NCBI GenBank assembly: GCA_025463335.1
Contig: JAOBWJ010000295.1
Coordinates: 1-34,544, forward strand
DNA: 34,544 nt
Reading direction: 5' to 3'
Source: Acidimicrobiales bacterium
Lineage (GTDB): Bacteria; Actinomycetota; Acidimicrobiia; Acidimicrobiales; CADCSY01
The position numbers and the translations under genes are program-made. The first letter of the stretch is position 1. The number at the start of each line of letters is the position of its first letter. Shown here piece after piece: positions 26,042 to 34,415 of this stretch. Under the pieces are notes generated by a model. That model had not been told where the DNA came from. It made no database searches and saw only the letters and a list, made by a program, of their open reading frames with translations.

Positions 26042-27586
26042 CTGAATCTCGACCTCCTCGTCCTCGGCAGCGGGGTCGCCGGCCTCTCGGCGGCCGTCCG
26101 CGCTGCCGGGCGTCCCGGCCTGCGGGTGGGCGTCCTCACCAAGGCCGACCTCTACCAGTCGGCCACCCGCTGGGCCCAAGGTGGGGTGGCTGCCGTGCTG
26201 TCCCCGGACGAGGACTCGACCGACCTGCACCTGGCCGACACGCTCGCGGCCGGTGCCGGCTTGTGTGACGTCGACGCCGTGCGGGTCCTCGTCGACGAGG
26301 GCGCGGCGCGAGTCCATGACCTGATCTCGCTCGGCGCGGTGTTCGACCGCGACCCCAGCGGTGCCCTCGACCTGGCCCGGGAGGGCGGTCACAGCCAGGC
26401 CCGGGTCGTCCACGCCGGCGGGCTGGCCACCGGAGCCGAGATCGAGCGGGCGCTGGTCGACGCCGTGCACGAGACGGCGGCGGCCGTGCTCGAAGGGTGG
26501 TTCGCCCTCGACCTGCTGGTGGAAGGCGGGCGGTGCCGCGGCGTCGTGGCCCTCGATCCCGAGGGTGTCCGCCACGAGGTGCGGGCCACCCACACGTTGC
26601 TGGCCACCGGCGGCGCCGGCCAGCTGTTCGCCGTGACCACCAACCCGGCCCAGGCCACCGGTGACGGCATCGCCATGGCCCTGCGGGCCGGCGTTCCGGT
26701 GGCCGACGTCGAGTTCATGCAGTTCCACCCGACGGCTCTGCATCACCCTGCCATGCCCCGTCCCCTCCTCTCCGAGGCGCTGCGGGGTCACGGGGCGCTC
26801 ATCCGCAACTCGGCGGGGGAGCGGTTCGTCGACGAGCTACTGCCCCGCGACAAGGTCAGCCAGGCCATCACCACGCGGATGCTGGAGGAGGGCGTCGAGC
26901 ACGAGTGGCTCGACGCCACCGGGCTCGAGCGCTTCGACGAGCGGTTCCCGACCATCGCCGCCTCGGTGCGGTCGATCGGTCTCGACCCGGCCACCGACTG
27001 GTTGCCGATCGCCCCCGCTGCCCACCACCTGTCGGGTGGCGTGCTCAGCGACCTCGACGGGGCGACCGCGCTGCCCGGCCTGTGGGCGGTGGGCGAGGTG
27101 GCCGATGTCGGCGTCCACGGGGCCAACCGGCTGGCGTCGAACTCGTTGCTCGAAGGCATGGTCTTCGGCCCCCGCGTGGTCGACGCCCTGGAGCGGGGCA
27201 AGGACGCCCCCGATGCCACCGGCGCCCTGCGGGCCGTCCTCGGCGGTGATGTCGACATCCCCGGCCGGCCGGTGGGCGGCGAGGTCGTCGAGCCCAAGGT
27301 GGTGGAAGCCCGACCCGAGGACGTGCGCGAACACCTGCAGCAGGCCATGACCCTCGGCGCCGGCGTGGTCCGCACGGCCGGCTCGTTGGAGCTGGCCCGC
27401 CAGACCCTCATGGTCCCGACCGGCGACACGCCCGCAGTCCACGAGGTGCGCAACTTGGTCACGGTCGGTGAGGCCCTGGTGCGGGCGGCTCTGGCCCGAA
27501 CCGAGAGCCGAGGCAACCACTGGCGGTCCGACCACCCGGCTCAGGACGAAGCCCTCCGCGTCCGGCTGGTACACAGTCGGGCGTGA
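26042..27586 (+). CDS. nadB: L-aspartate oxidase, proposed CTG start
   Basis: CTG AAT CTC GAC CTC CTC GTC CTC GGC AGC GGG gives (M)NLDLLVLGSGVAGLSAAVRAAGRPGLRVGVLTKADLYQSATRWAQGGVAAVL; REGGHSQARVVHAGG; ANRLASNSLLEGMVFG. The ORF track starts at 26126 and loses the FAD GxGxxG motif. Confidence 0.9.
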   Translation: MNLDLLVLGSGVAGLSAAVRAAGRPGLRVGVLTKADLYQSATRWAQGGVAAVLSPDEDSTDLHLADTLAAGAGLCDVDAVRVLVDEGAARVHDLISLGAVFDRDPSGALDLAREGGHSQARVVHAGGLATGAEIERALVDAVHETAAAVLEGWFALDLLVEGGRCRGVVALDPEGVRHEVRATHTLLATGGAGQLFAVTTNPAQATGDGIAMALRAGVPVADVEFMQFHPTALHHPAMPRPLLSEALRGHGALIRNSAGERFVDELLPRDKVSQAITTRMLEEGVEHEWLDATGLERFDERFPTIAASVRSIGLDPATDWLPIAPAAHHLSGGVLSDLDGATALPGLWAVGEVADVGVHGANRLASNSLLEGMVFGPRVVDALERGKDAPDATGALRAVLGGDVDIPGRPVGGEVVEPKVVEARPEDVREHLQQAMTLGAGVVRTAGSLELARQTLMVPTGDTPAVHEVRNLVTVGEALVRAALARTESRGNHWRSDHPAQDEALRVRLVHSRA

Positions 27587-27711
27587 GCGAGCGGAGCGAG
27601 CGAACCATGAGCACAGGTCTTGTGAGGCGCCCCGGCGCCGAACGGCTCACTGGTCCTTCCCGCTCCATGGCGAGTCGGCGTCGTCATCGGACGTGGATCC
27701 AGGACCAGTGA
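27583..27711 (+). CDS. Putative bridging micro-ORF 4 (42 aa, basic)
   Basis: GTG overlaps the nadB TGA (GTGA): (M)SERSERTMSTGLVRRPGAERLTGPSRSMASRRRHRTWIQDQ*; stop overlaps the nadC GTG (GTGA). Confidence 0.35.
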   Translation: MSERSERTMSTGLVRRPGAERLTGPSRSMASRRRHRTWIQDQ

Positions 27712-27712
27712 G
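27646..27712 (+). promoter_or_regulatory. 12-bp perfect inverted repeat whose right arm covers the nadC start codon
   Basis: CTCACTGGTCCT (27646-27657) and AGGACCAGTGAG (27701-27712); the nadC GTG is at 27708. Confidence 0.5.
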
Positions 27713-28559
27713 TGCCGTCGACCCGCCGATCACGGCGGTACGTGAGGCGGTCACCCGCGCCCTGATCGAGGACCTCGAGCCGCTGGGCGACGTGACCTCG
27801 GCGCTGCTCCCGCCCGGCCAGCAGGCGACGGCGGCCTTCGTGGCCCGGGAGGAGGGCGTGGTGGCGGGCGGCTCGTGCGCGCTGGAGACCTTCCGCCAGG
27901 TCGACCCCGACGTCGAGATCCAGTGGCGGGTCGACGACGGCGCCGCCGTCGACCCCGGCACCGAGATCGGGCGGGTCATCGGCAGCCTGGCCTCCATCCT
28001 CATCGCCGAGCGCACGGCGCTGAACTTCCTGTGCCACCTGTCCGGCGTGGCCAGCTACACGCGGCGCTTCGTGCGGGCCGCCCACGGCGACGCCCGCATC
28101 TGGGACACCCGCAAGACCACCCCCGGCCTGCGGGCGCTCGAGAAGGCGGCGGTGCGCGCCGGCGGCGGCCGCAACCATCGCGGCAACCTCAGCGAGTGGG
28201 TCCTGCTCAAGGACAACCACATCGCCGGCATGGGCATCACCGAGGCGGTGGCCCGCGCCCGCGAGCGGTGGCCGGCTCGCACCGTGCAGGTCGAGGCCGA
28301 CACCCTGGCCCAGGTCGACGAGGCCCTCGCGGCCGACGCCGACATCGTGCTGCTCGACAACATGACGCCCGAGCAGGTGGCGACCGCCGTGCAGAAGCGG
28401 GGCGGCGCCCGCCGCCCGTTGCTCGAGGTGTCGGGCGGCGTCACGCTGCAGACCGTGAGCCGCTACGCCGGCACCGGTGTCGACCTCATCTCCGTGGGGG
28501 CCCTCACCCACTCGGCCCCAATATTGGACATTGGCCTCGACATCGTCGAGGTGCGCTGA
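27708..28559 (+). CDS. nadC: Nicotinate-nucleotide pyrophosphorylase (carboxylating)
   Basis: ALIEDLEPLGDVTSALLPPGQQATAAFVAREEGVVAG, AERTALNFLCHLSGVASYTRRFV, IWDTRKTTPGLRALEKAAVRAGGGRNHRGNLSEWVLLKDNHIA. Confidence 0.96.
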   Translation: MSAVDPPITAVREAVTRALIEDLEPLGDVTSALLPPGQQATAAFVAREEGVVAGGSCALETFRQVDPDVEIQWRVDDGAAVDPGTEIGRVIGSLASILIAERTALNFLCHLSGVASYTRRFVRAAHGDARIWDTRKTTPGLRALEKAAVRAGGGRNHRGNLSEWVLLKDNHIAGMGITEAVARARERWPARTVQVEADTLAQVDEALAADADIVLLDNMTPEQVATAVQKRGGARRPLLEVSGGVTLQTVSRYAGTGVDLISVGALTHSAPILDIGLDIVEVR

Positions 28560-29338
28560 TGTTGCTCGCCGTCGACGCCGGCAACTCCGAGACCGTCGTC
28601 GGCCTGTTCGAGTTGGGGGACGAGCGGCGCCTGCTCGACACGTGGCGGCTCTCGACCCAGGCCGACCGCACTTCAGACGAGGTGGCCCTGCTCGTGCAGG
28701 AGTTCCTCGCGTTCCACGGCTTCAGCTTCGACACCGACATCGCCGGCGTGGTGGTGGCGTCCAACGTCCCCAAGATCACCGCCGCCTTCCGGGAGATGAC
28801 CGAGCGCTACTTCGGCTTCCCGGCCGTGGTGCTCGAGGCCGGCGTGAAGACTGGCATGCCGATCCTCTACGACAACCCCCGCGAGGTGGGCGCCGACCGC
28901 ATCGCCAACGCCGTGGGAGCGCTCGAGCTGGCCGCTCCACCGCTGGTGGTCGTCGACTTCTCGGGCACGGCCACCATCCTCGACGCCATCTCCCCGAAGG
29001 GCGAGTACCTCGGCGGCGTGATCGTGCCCGGCATCGAGGTCGGCCTCGACGCCCTGGTGGGCAAGGCCGCGCTGCTGCGCGACGTCGAGCTGGTCGAGCC
29101 CCGCAGCGTCATCGGCCGCAGCTCGGTCGAGTCGATCCAGTCGGGCGTGGTCCACGGCACCGGGTCGATGGTCGACGGCGTCGTCGAGCGCATCCGGGGC
29201 GAGATCGGGCCTGCCGCGGTGGTGGCCACCGGCCGGCTGGCCGAGCTCATGGCCCCGTTCACAACGTCCATCCAGCACGTGGAGCCGTGGCTCACCCTCC
29301 AGGGCCTCCGCACGATCTTCGAGAAGAACCAAACCTGA
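28559..29338 (+). CDS. coaX: Type III pantothenate kinase
   Basis: MLLAVDAGNSETVVGLF, YDNPREVGADRIANAVGALEL, VVDFSGTATILDAISPKGEYLGGVIVPGIEVGLDALVGKAALL. Confidence 0.92.
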   Translation: MLLAVDAGNSETVVGLFELGDERRLLDTWRLSTQADRTSDEVALLVQEFLAFHGFSFDTDIAGVVVASNVPKITAAFREMTERYFGFPAVVLEAGVKTGMPILYDNPREVGADRIANAVGALELAAPPLVVVDFSGTATILDAISPKGEYLGGVIVPGIEVGLDALVGKAALLRDVELVEPRSVIGRSSVESIQSGVVHGTGSMVDGVVERIRGEIGPAAVVATGRLAELMAPFTTSIQHVEPWLTLQGLRTIFEKNQT

Positions 29339-30750
29339 TGGCACAGCCCCCCTACCGCTTCGAACCCACGGCCTCGGCCGCCGAGCTCCAGGCCAAGTAT
29401 CCCGACCTCGAGCCCGGTACCGAGACCGGCGACGTCGTCACCGTGGCCGGGCGGCTCATGCTGCGCCGGGTCCAGGGCAAGCTGGCCTTCGGCACCCTCC
29501 AGGACGGCAGCGGCCGCATCCAACTGTTCGGCACGGCCGCCGGCACGCCCGACTTCGAGGGCTTCTCCTCGCTGTCGCTCGGGGACTGGATCGGCGTCAC
29601 CGGCCAGGTCATGACCACCCGCCGGGGCGAGCTCTCGGTGTCGGTGGACTCCTGGACGCTGCTGGCCGAGGCCAAGCGCCCGTTTCCGGACAAGTGGCAC
29701 GGGATCAGCGACCCCGACACCCGCTACCGCCAGCGTTACGTCGACCTCTGGGTCTCGGAGGAGGCCCAGGCGCTGCGCACCCGCAGCCGCATCATCAGCC
29801 TCACCCGCCGGTGGCTGGAGGACCGCGGCTTCATCGAGGTGGAGACGCCCACCTTCCATCCCATCCCGGGCGGCGCCGCGGCCAAGCCCTTCGTCACCCA
29901 CCACAACGCCCTCGACATGGACCTCTTCCTGCGCATCGCGCCGGAGCTGTACCTGAAGCGGCTGGTGGTGGGCGGGTTCGAGAAGGTGTTCGAGCTGGCC
30001 CGGGTGTTCCGCAACGAGGGGCTCTCGCCTCGGCACAATCCCGAGTTCACGATGCTAGAGCTGTACCAGGCGTACGCCGACTACGGCGACATGATGACGC
30101 TCACCGAGGAGCTGGTCTCCTACCTGGCCACCGAGGTGCTGGGCACCACCGTGCTGGAGTACGACGGCAGGGAGCTCGACCTCACGGCTCCGTGGCGGCG
30201 GGCGTCGATGACCGACCTCATCGAGGAGCACGCCGGCGTGCGGGTCGACGTGCGCATGCCGATCGACGAGCTGCGCCGCATCTGCGAGGAGCACGGCGTC
30301 CCCATGAAGGACGGCTGGGGCCCGGGCAAGCTGATGCTCGAGCTGTACGAGAAGACCACCGAGTCGAACCTCTGGGGGCCGGTGTTCGTCACCGACTACC
30401 CCAAGGAGGTGTCGCCCCTCGCCCGCGACCACCGCGAGCTGCCCGACATGGTGGAACGGTTCGAGGCCATCGTCGCCGGGCGCGAGCTGATGAACGCCTT
30501 CAGCGAGCTGGTCGACCCCGACGAGCAGCGAGCCCGGTTCGAGGACCAGGCCCGGGCCGGGGCGGCGGGCGACGAGGAGGCCATGGGCGTCGACGACGAC
30601 TACGTCCGGGCCCTGGAGTACGGGCTGCCGCCGACGGGCGGCCTCGGCATCGGCATCGACCGGTTGGTCATGCTGCTGACCGGCATGACCACCATCCGCG
30701 ACGTCATCCTGTTCCCGACGTTGCGACCAGAGCAGGGGGAGACGACATGA
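29338..30750 (+). CDS. lysS: Lysyl-tRNA synthetase, class II
   Basis: DPDTRYRQRYVDLWVSEEAQALRTRSRIISLTRRWLEDRGFIEVETPTFHPIPGGAAAKPFVTHHNALDMDLFLRIAPELYLKRLVVGGFEKVFELARVFRNEGLSPRHNPEFTMLE; GIGIDRLVMLLTG. Confidence 0.97.
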   Translation: MAQPPYRFEPTASAAELQAKYPDLEPGTETGDVVTVAGRLMLRRVQGKLAFGTLQDGSGRIQLFGTAAGTPDFEGFSSLSLGDWIGVTGQVMTTRRGELSVSVDSWTLLAEAKRPFPDKWHGISDPDTRYRQRYVDLWVSEEAQALRTRSRIISLTRRWLEDRGFIEVETPTFHPIPGGAAAKPFVTHHNALDMDLFLRIAPELYLKRLVVGGFEKVFELARVFRNEGLSPRHNPEFTMLELYQAYADYGDMMTLTEELVSYLATEVLGTTVLEYDGRELDLTAPWRRASMTDLIEEHAGVRVDVRMPIDELRRICEEHGVPMKDGWGPGKLMLELYEKTTESNLWGPVFVTDYPKEVSPLARDHRELPDMVERFEAIVAGRELMNAFSELVDPDEQRARFEDQARAGAAGDEEAMGVDDDYVRALEYGLPPTGGLGIGIDRLVMLLTGMTTIRDVILFPTLRPEQGETT

Positions 30751-31502
30751 ATCGGTTCGAGGGACGACGGGTGCTGGTCACCGGCGCGGCATCGGGCATC
30801 GGGCAGGCCACGGCCATCCGCCTCCACCAGGAAGGCGCCGATGTCATCGCCGCCGACGTGGTCACCGACGGACTGGCGGAGACCGAGAAGTCGTGCGGCA
30901 CGGAGCGCATCCGGACGGTGCAGCTCGACGTATCGAACGAGGCCCAGGTGAACGAGGTGGTCGGGGCCCTCGACCCCCTCGACGTGCTCGTCAACGCCGC
31001 GGGCATCCTGCGGGCCTCCCACACCCACGAGACGTCGCTCGACGTGTGGAACCAGGTGATCGGCATCAACCTCACCGGCACGTTCCTCGTGTGCCGGGCG
31101 GCCCTGCCGGCCCTGTGCGCCGGCGGCCGCGGCGTCATCTGCAACTTCTCCTCGACCTCGGCCCGCTTCGCCCACCCCTACATGGCGGCCTACGCCGCCT
31201 CCAAGGGCGGCATCGACGCCTTCACCCACACCCTCGCCGCCGAGTACGCGAAGTCGGGCCTGCGGGCGTTCAACGTCCAGCCTGGCGGCATCGAGTCGGG
31301 CATCACCGAGACCACCGGCGGGATGCTCCCCACCGACACCGACTGGGGCCTGTTCGCCAAGACGTCGCCGGTGCTGCGGCCCAAGGCCAGCGGCTTCGCC
31401 GGCCCCGAGACCATCGCCGGTGTCATCGCCGCCCTGGCCTCCGACGACGGCGCCTGGGTCACCGGCACCGACATCCGCATCGACGGCGGCGCCCACGGTT
31501 AG
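30747..31502 (+). CDS. SDR family oxidoreductase
   Basis: MNRFEGRRVLVTGAASGIGQATAIRLHQEGADVIAADV...NAAGILR...YMAAYAASKGGIDAFTHTLAAEYAKSGLRAFNVQPGGIESGI. Confidence 0.93.
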   Translation: MNRFEGRRVLVTGAASGIGQATAIRLHQEGADVIAADVVTDGLAETEKSCGTERIRTVQLDVSNEAQVNEVVGALDPLDVLVNAAGILRASHTHETSLDVWNQVIGINLTGTFLVCRAALPALCAGGRGVICNFSSTSARFAHPYMAAYAASKGGIDAFTHTLAAEYAKSGLRAFNVQPGGIESGITETTGGMLPTDTDWGLFAKTSPVLRPKASGFAGPETIAGVIAALASDDGAWVTGTDIRIDGGAHG

Positions 31503-31512
31503 AGGTCCACTG

Positions 31513-32040
31513 ATGCGCGTCGAGCGGCGGTTGCAGGACGGGTTGGCCGATGGGTCCATCACCGTGGCTCTCCGGCGGTGGTCGCGGCCGCAGGTGGTGG
31601 CCGGTCGGCGGTACCGCTCGCCCTCCGGCCTGGTCGAGGTGACGCAGGTCGAGGTGGTCGACGTCGTCACGGCCGACCAGGCCCGTGAGGCCGGGTTCGC
31701 CTCGGTCGAGGCGGCACTCGGCGACCTCCAGGGCGAGGGGCCGATCTCCGTCGTGCACCTGCACCGGGTCGACGACCCCGACCCGCGCGACGTGCTCTCC
31801 CACGACACGCACATCGCCGACCCCGAGAAGCTGAAGCGCCAGGTCGAGCGCTACCGCGGTCATTTCGACCTGATCGCCGCCAACCCCGGCGTGCGGGCAC
31901 CCGACCTCGCGCCCCAACTCGGCCTCGACACGGTCACGTTCAAGCGACAGGTCCGGCGGCTGAAGGAGCTCGGCCTCACCCACAGCCTGCGGGTCGGCTA
32001 CCGGCTGTCGCCCCGAGGCGAGGCGTTCCGGAACCTCTAA
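31513..32040 (+). CDS. ASCH-like domain protein with C-terminal winged-HTH-like region
   Basis: ITVALRRWSRPQVVAGRRYRSPSGLVEVTQVEVVDVVTADQAREAGFASVEAALGDL, then FDLIAANPGVRAPDLAPQLGLDTVTFKRQVRRLKELGLTHSLRVGYRLSPRGEAF. Confidence 0.7.
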   Translation: MRVERRLQDGLADGSITVALRRWSRPQVVAGRRYRSPSGLVEVTQVEVVDVVTADQAREAGFASVEAALGDLQGEGPISVVHLHRVDDPDPRDVLSHDTHIADPEKLKRQVERYRGHFDLIAANPGVRAPDLAPQLGLDTVTFKRQVRRLKELGLTHSLRVGYRLSPRGEAFRNL

Positions 32041-32050
32041 CGTCGATCCA

Positions 32051-32935
32051 ATGCGCATCGGGCTGATCGTGGAGGCCAAGGATCTCGACTCGGCGGTGGC
32101 CGGGGTCCGGCAGGCGGCCGACGAGGGCTTCGCCTCGGCGTGGTTCACCCAGATGTTCAGCTTCGACGCCATCGGGGTGTGCACGGTGGCCGGGCGAGAG
32201 GTCCCCGGCATCGAGGTGGGCACCGCTGTCGTCCCCACCTTCCCCCGCCACCCGGTGACGCTGGCCATGCAGGCCGTCACCGCCTCGCTGGCCTCCGGCG
32301 GTCGCTTCGCCCTGGGCATCGGCCTCTCCCACCAGGTGGTGATCGAGAGCATGCTCGGCCTGTCCTACGAGAAGCCGGCCCGCCACATGCGCGAGTACCT
32401 CCAGGTGCTCCAGCCCCTCCTGCACGACGGCAAGGTCGACTTCGAGGGCGAGGTGTTCAAGGTCCACGCCCCGGTCGACTCGATGGGCGCCGCGCCTCCT
32501 CCCGTGCTCGTGGCCGCCCTCGGCCCGGCGATGCTGCGGGTCACCGGCGAGCTCGCCGACGGCACGATCACATGGATGACCGGGCCCCGGACGCTGGCCG
32601 ACCACATCATCCCGTCGGTCACCAAGGCGGCGGCCGGCCGCCCCGCGCCCCGGGTCGTGGCCTGCCTGCGGGTGTGCGTCACCGACCAACCCGACGACGC
32701 TCGGGAGCGGGTGGGCAAGGCGGTGGCCTTCTACGGCAACCTGCCCTCGTACCGGGCCATGCTCGACCGGGAGGGGGCGGCCGAGCCGGGCGACGTCTCC
32801 ATCATCGGGGACGAAGCCCACGTGACATCCGTCGTCCGGGGGCTGGCTGACGTTGGCGTGACCGACTTCGTGGCCGTGCCCGCCGGCACGCCCGACGAGC
32901 TGACCCGCACACGCGGGTTGCTCGCCTCGCTCTAG
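32051..32935 (+). CDS. LLM class (probably F420-dependent) oxidoreductase
   Basis: GFASAWFTQMFSFDAIGVCTVAGREVPGIEVGTAVVPTFPRHPVTLAMQAVTASLASGGRFALGIGLSHQVVIESMLGLSYEKPARHMREYLQVLQPLL. Confidence 0.92.
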   Translation: MRIGLIVEAKDLDSAVAGVRQAADEGFASAWFTQMFSFDAIGVCTVAGREVPGIEVGTAVVPTFPRHPVTLAMQAVTASLASGGRFALGIGLSHQVVIESMLGLSYEKPARHMREYLQVLQPLLHDGKVDFEGEVFKVHAPVDSMGAAPPPVLVAALGPAMLRVTGELADGTITWMTGPRTLADHIIPSVTKAAAGRPAPRVVACLRVCVTDQPDDARERVGKAVAFYGNLPSYRAMLDREGAAEPGDVSIIGDEAHVTSVVRGLADVGVTDFVAVPAGTPDELTRTRGLLASL

Positions 32936-32942
32936 CCGGCGC

Positions 32943-34301
32943 GTGGCCGACGTTCCTGAGCTCGAGGCGGCCGACGACGCCGGCCTCCACTCGCCCTCCC
33001 GCCCCGGCATGGGACGGAGCTGGACGATCCTGCGCGTCGACGCGGGCGCTCAGGTCCGCGTGCTCCTCCGCCTGGTGCGTTGGGCCGTCATCGGCGCCGT
33101 CGTCGGCGTGGTGGCCGGCCTGGCCTCAGCCGGCTTCCTGGAGGCCGTGTCCTGGGCCACGCGGACCCGTGCCGCCCATCCCAACCTCCTGTGGGGCCTC
33201 CCGCTGCTCGGACTGCTCCTCGGGCTCGCCTACCACTACGTGGGCGGCCGATCGGGTGGAGGGAACTCGCTGATCATCGACGAGATCCACGATCCCCGGA
33301 CGTGGGTCCCCCGACGGATGGCGCCGCTCACGTTCGTGTTCTCGGTCGCCGGCCACCTGTTCGGCGCGTCGGTCGGGCGGGAGGGCGCCGCCATCCAGAT
33401 GGTGGCCGGGCTCACCGACACCGGGGCCCGGGCCCTGCGCATCACCGGCCCCGACCGCCGGATCCTGCTGATCGCGGCCATCGCCGGAGGCTTCGGCGCG
33501 GTGTTCGGTGTGCCCCTGGCCGGCGCCGTGTTCGGGCTGGAGGTCCTCGCCGTCGGGCGCATCCGCTACGACGCCCTCGTCCCGGCGTTCGCCGCCTCGC
33601 TGGTGGGCGCCCAGATCGTCGCCGGGTTCGGCGTGCACGACACGCCGAACCCCACCCTGGCCGCCGTCCACCTCGACCCGCTCCTCCTCGGCAAGTTCGT
33701 CCTGGCCGGCATCGCCTTCGGCATGGCCGCGCTGGTCTTCGCCGAGCTGACCCACGGCATCAAGCACCTGTTCTCGGTCCACGTCGGCTGGCCGCCGGCC
33801 CGCACGTTCCTCGGCGGTGTGGCCGTGGTGGCCCTGACCTACGCCGTCGGTGACCGGGCCTATCTCGGGCTGTCGGTCCCGCTGATCACCGGCGCCCTGG
33901 CTGGTGGCGCCGGGATCGCGGCGGGCGCGTTCGCCCTAAAGCTCCTCTTCACCTCGGTCTCGCTCGGCTCCGGGTTCCAGGGTGGCGAGGTCACGCCCCT
34001 GTTCGTCATCGGCGCCACGCTGGGCGTGACCCTCGCCCGGCTCCTCGACGTCCCGATCCCGATGTTGGCCGCTGTCGGCTCCGTCGCCGTGCTCGCCGGG
34101 GCCACCAACACCCCGTTGGCGTGCACGGTCCTGGCCATCGAGCTTTTCGGCGCCGGCGTCGCCGTCCCGGCGGCCATCGGCTGCATCGTGTCCTTCGTCG
34201 TCTCCGCCGAGCGGGGCATCTACAGCAGCCAGCGCATCGACGCTGACCCCGACGCCACGATCGGCAGCCGCCGCCGGCGTTCGCGCGGAACAGCGGGGTA
34301 G
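32943..34301 (+). CDS. CLC family anion channel/antiporter, possibly CLC-F type
   Basis: GGGNSLIIDEIHDPRTWVPRRMAPLTFVFSVAGHLFGASVGREGAAIQMVAGL...GGFGAVFGVPLAGAVFGLEVL...LGSGFQGGEVTPLFVIGATLG; GTG start. Confidence 0.9.
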   Translation: MADVPELEAADDAGLHSPSRPGMGRSWTILRVDAGAQVRVLLRLVRWAVIGAVVGVVAGLASAGFLEAVSWATRTRAAHPNLLWGLPLLGLLLGLAYHYVGGRSGGGNSLIIDEIHDPRTWVPRRMAPLTFVFSVAGHLFGASVGREGAAIQMVAGLTDTGARALRITGPDRRILLIAAIAGGFGAVFGVPLAGAVFGLEVLAVGRIRYDALVPAFAASLVGAQIVAGFGVHDTPNPTLAAVHLDPLLLGKFVLAGIAFGMAALVFAELTHGIKHLFSVHVGWPPARTFLGGVAVVALTYAVGDRAYLGLSVPLITGALAGGAGIAAGAFALKLLFTSVSLGSGFQGGEVTPLFVIGATLGVTLARLLDVPIPMLAAVGSVAVLAGATNTPLACTVLAIELFGAGVAVPAAIGCIVSFVVSAERGIYSSQRIDADPDATIGSRRRRSRGTAG

Positions 34302-34327
34302 CGGGCGTTACCAGGGGCCCCCTCCGC

Positions 34328-34379
34328 CGAACCCGCGACGGAAAGTCAACGGAACTGTTGACCATTCGTCGCGGGTTCG
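34328..34379. terminator. Long near-perfect hairpin downstream of the CLC gene
   Basis: CGAACCCGCGACG (34328-34340) pairs with CGTCGCGGGTTCG (34367-34379); inner stem GTCAAC/GTTGAC (34345-34350 with 34357-34362); no T-tract. Confidence 0.5.
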
Positions 34380-34415
34380 CTCCGGGGAAGGGGCGTTCCC
34401 CTGGGTCCGGCGTGG

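Noticed and set aside
32900-32943. Fluoride riboswitch before the CLC gene
   Set aside because: Only a 7-nt gap exists between the LLM gene and the CLC start; no crcB-type consensus was seen.
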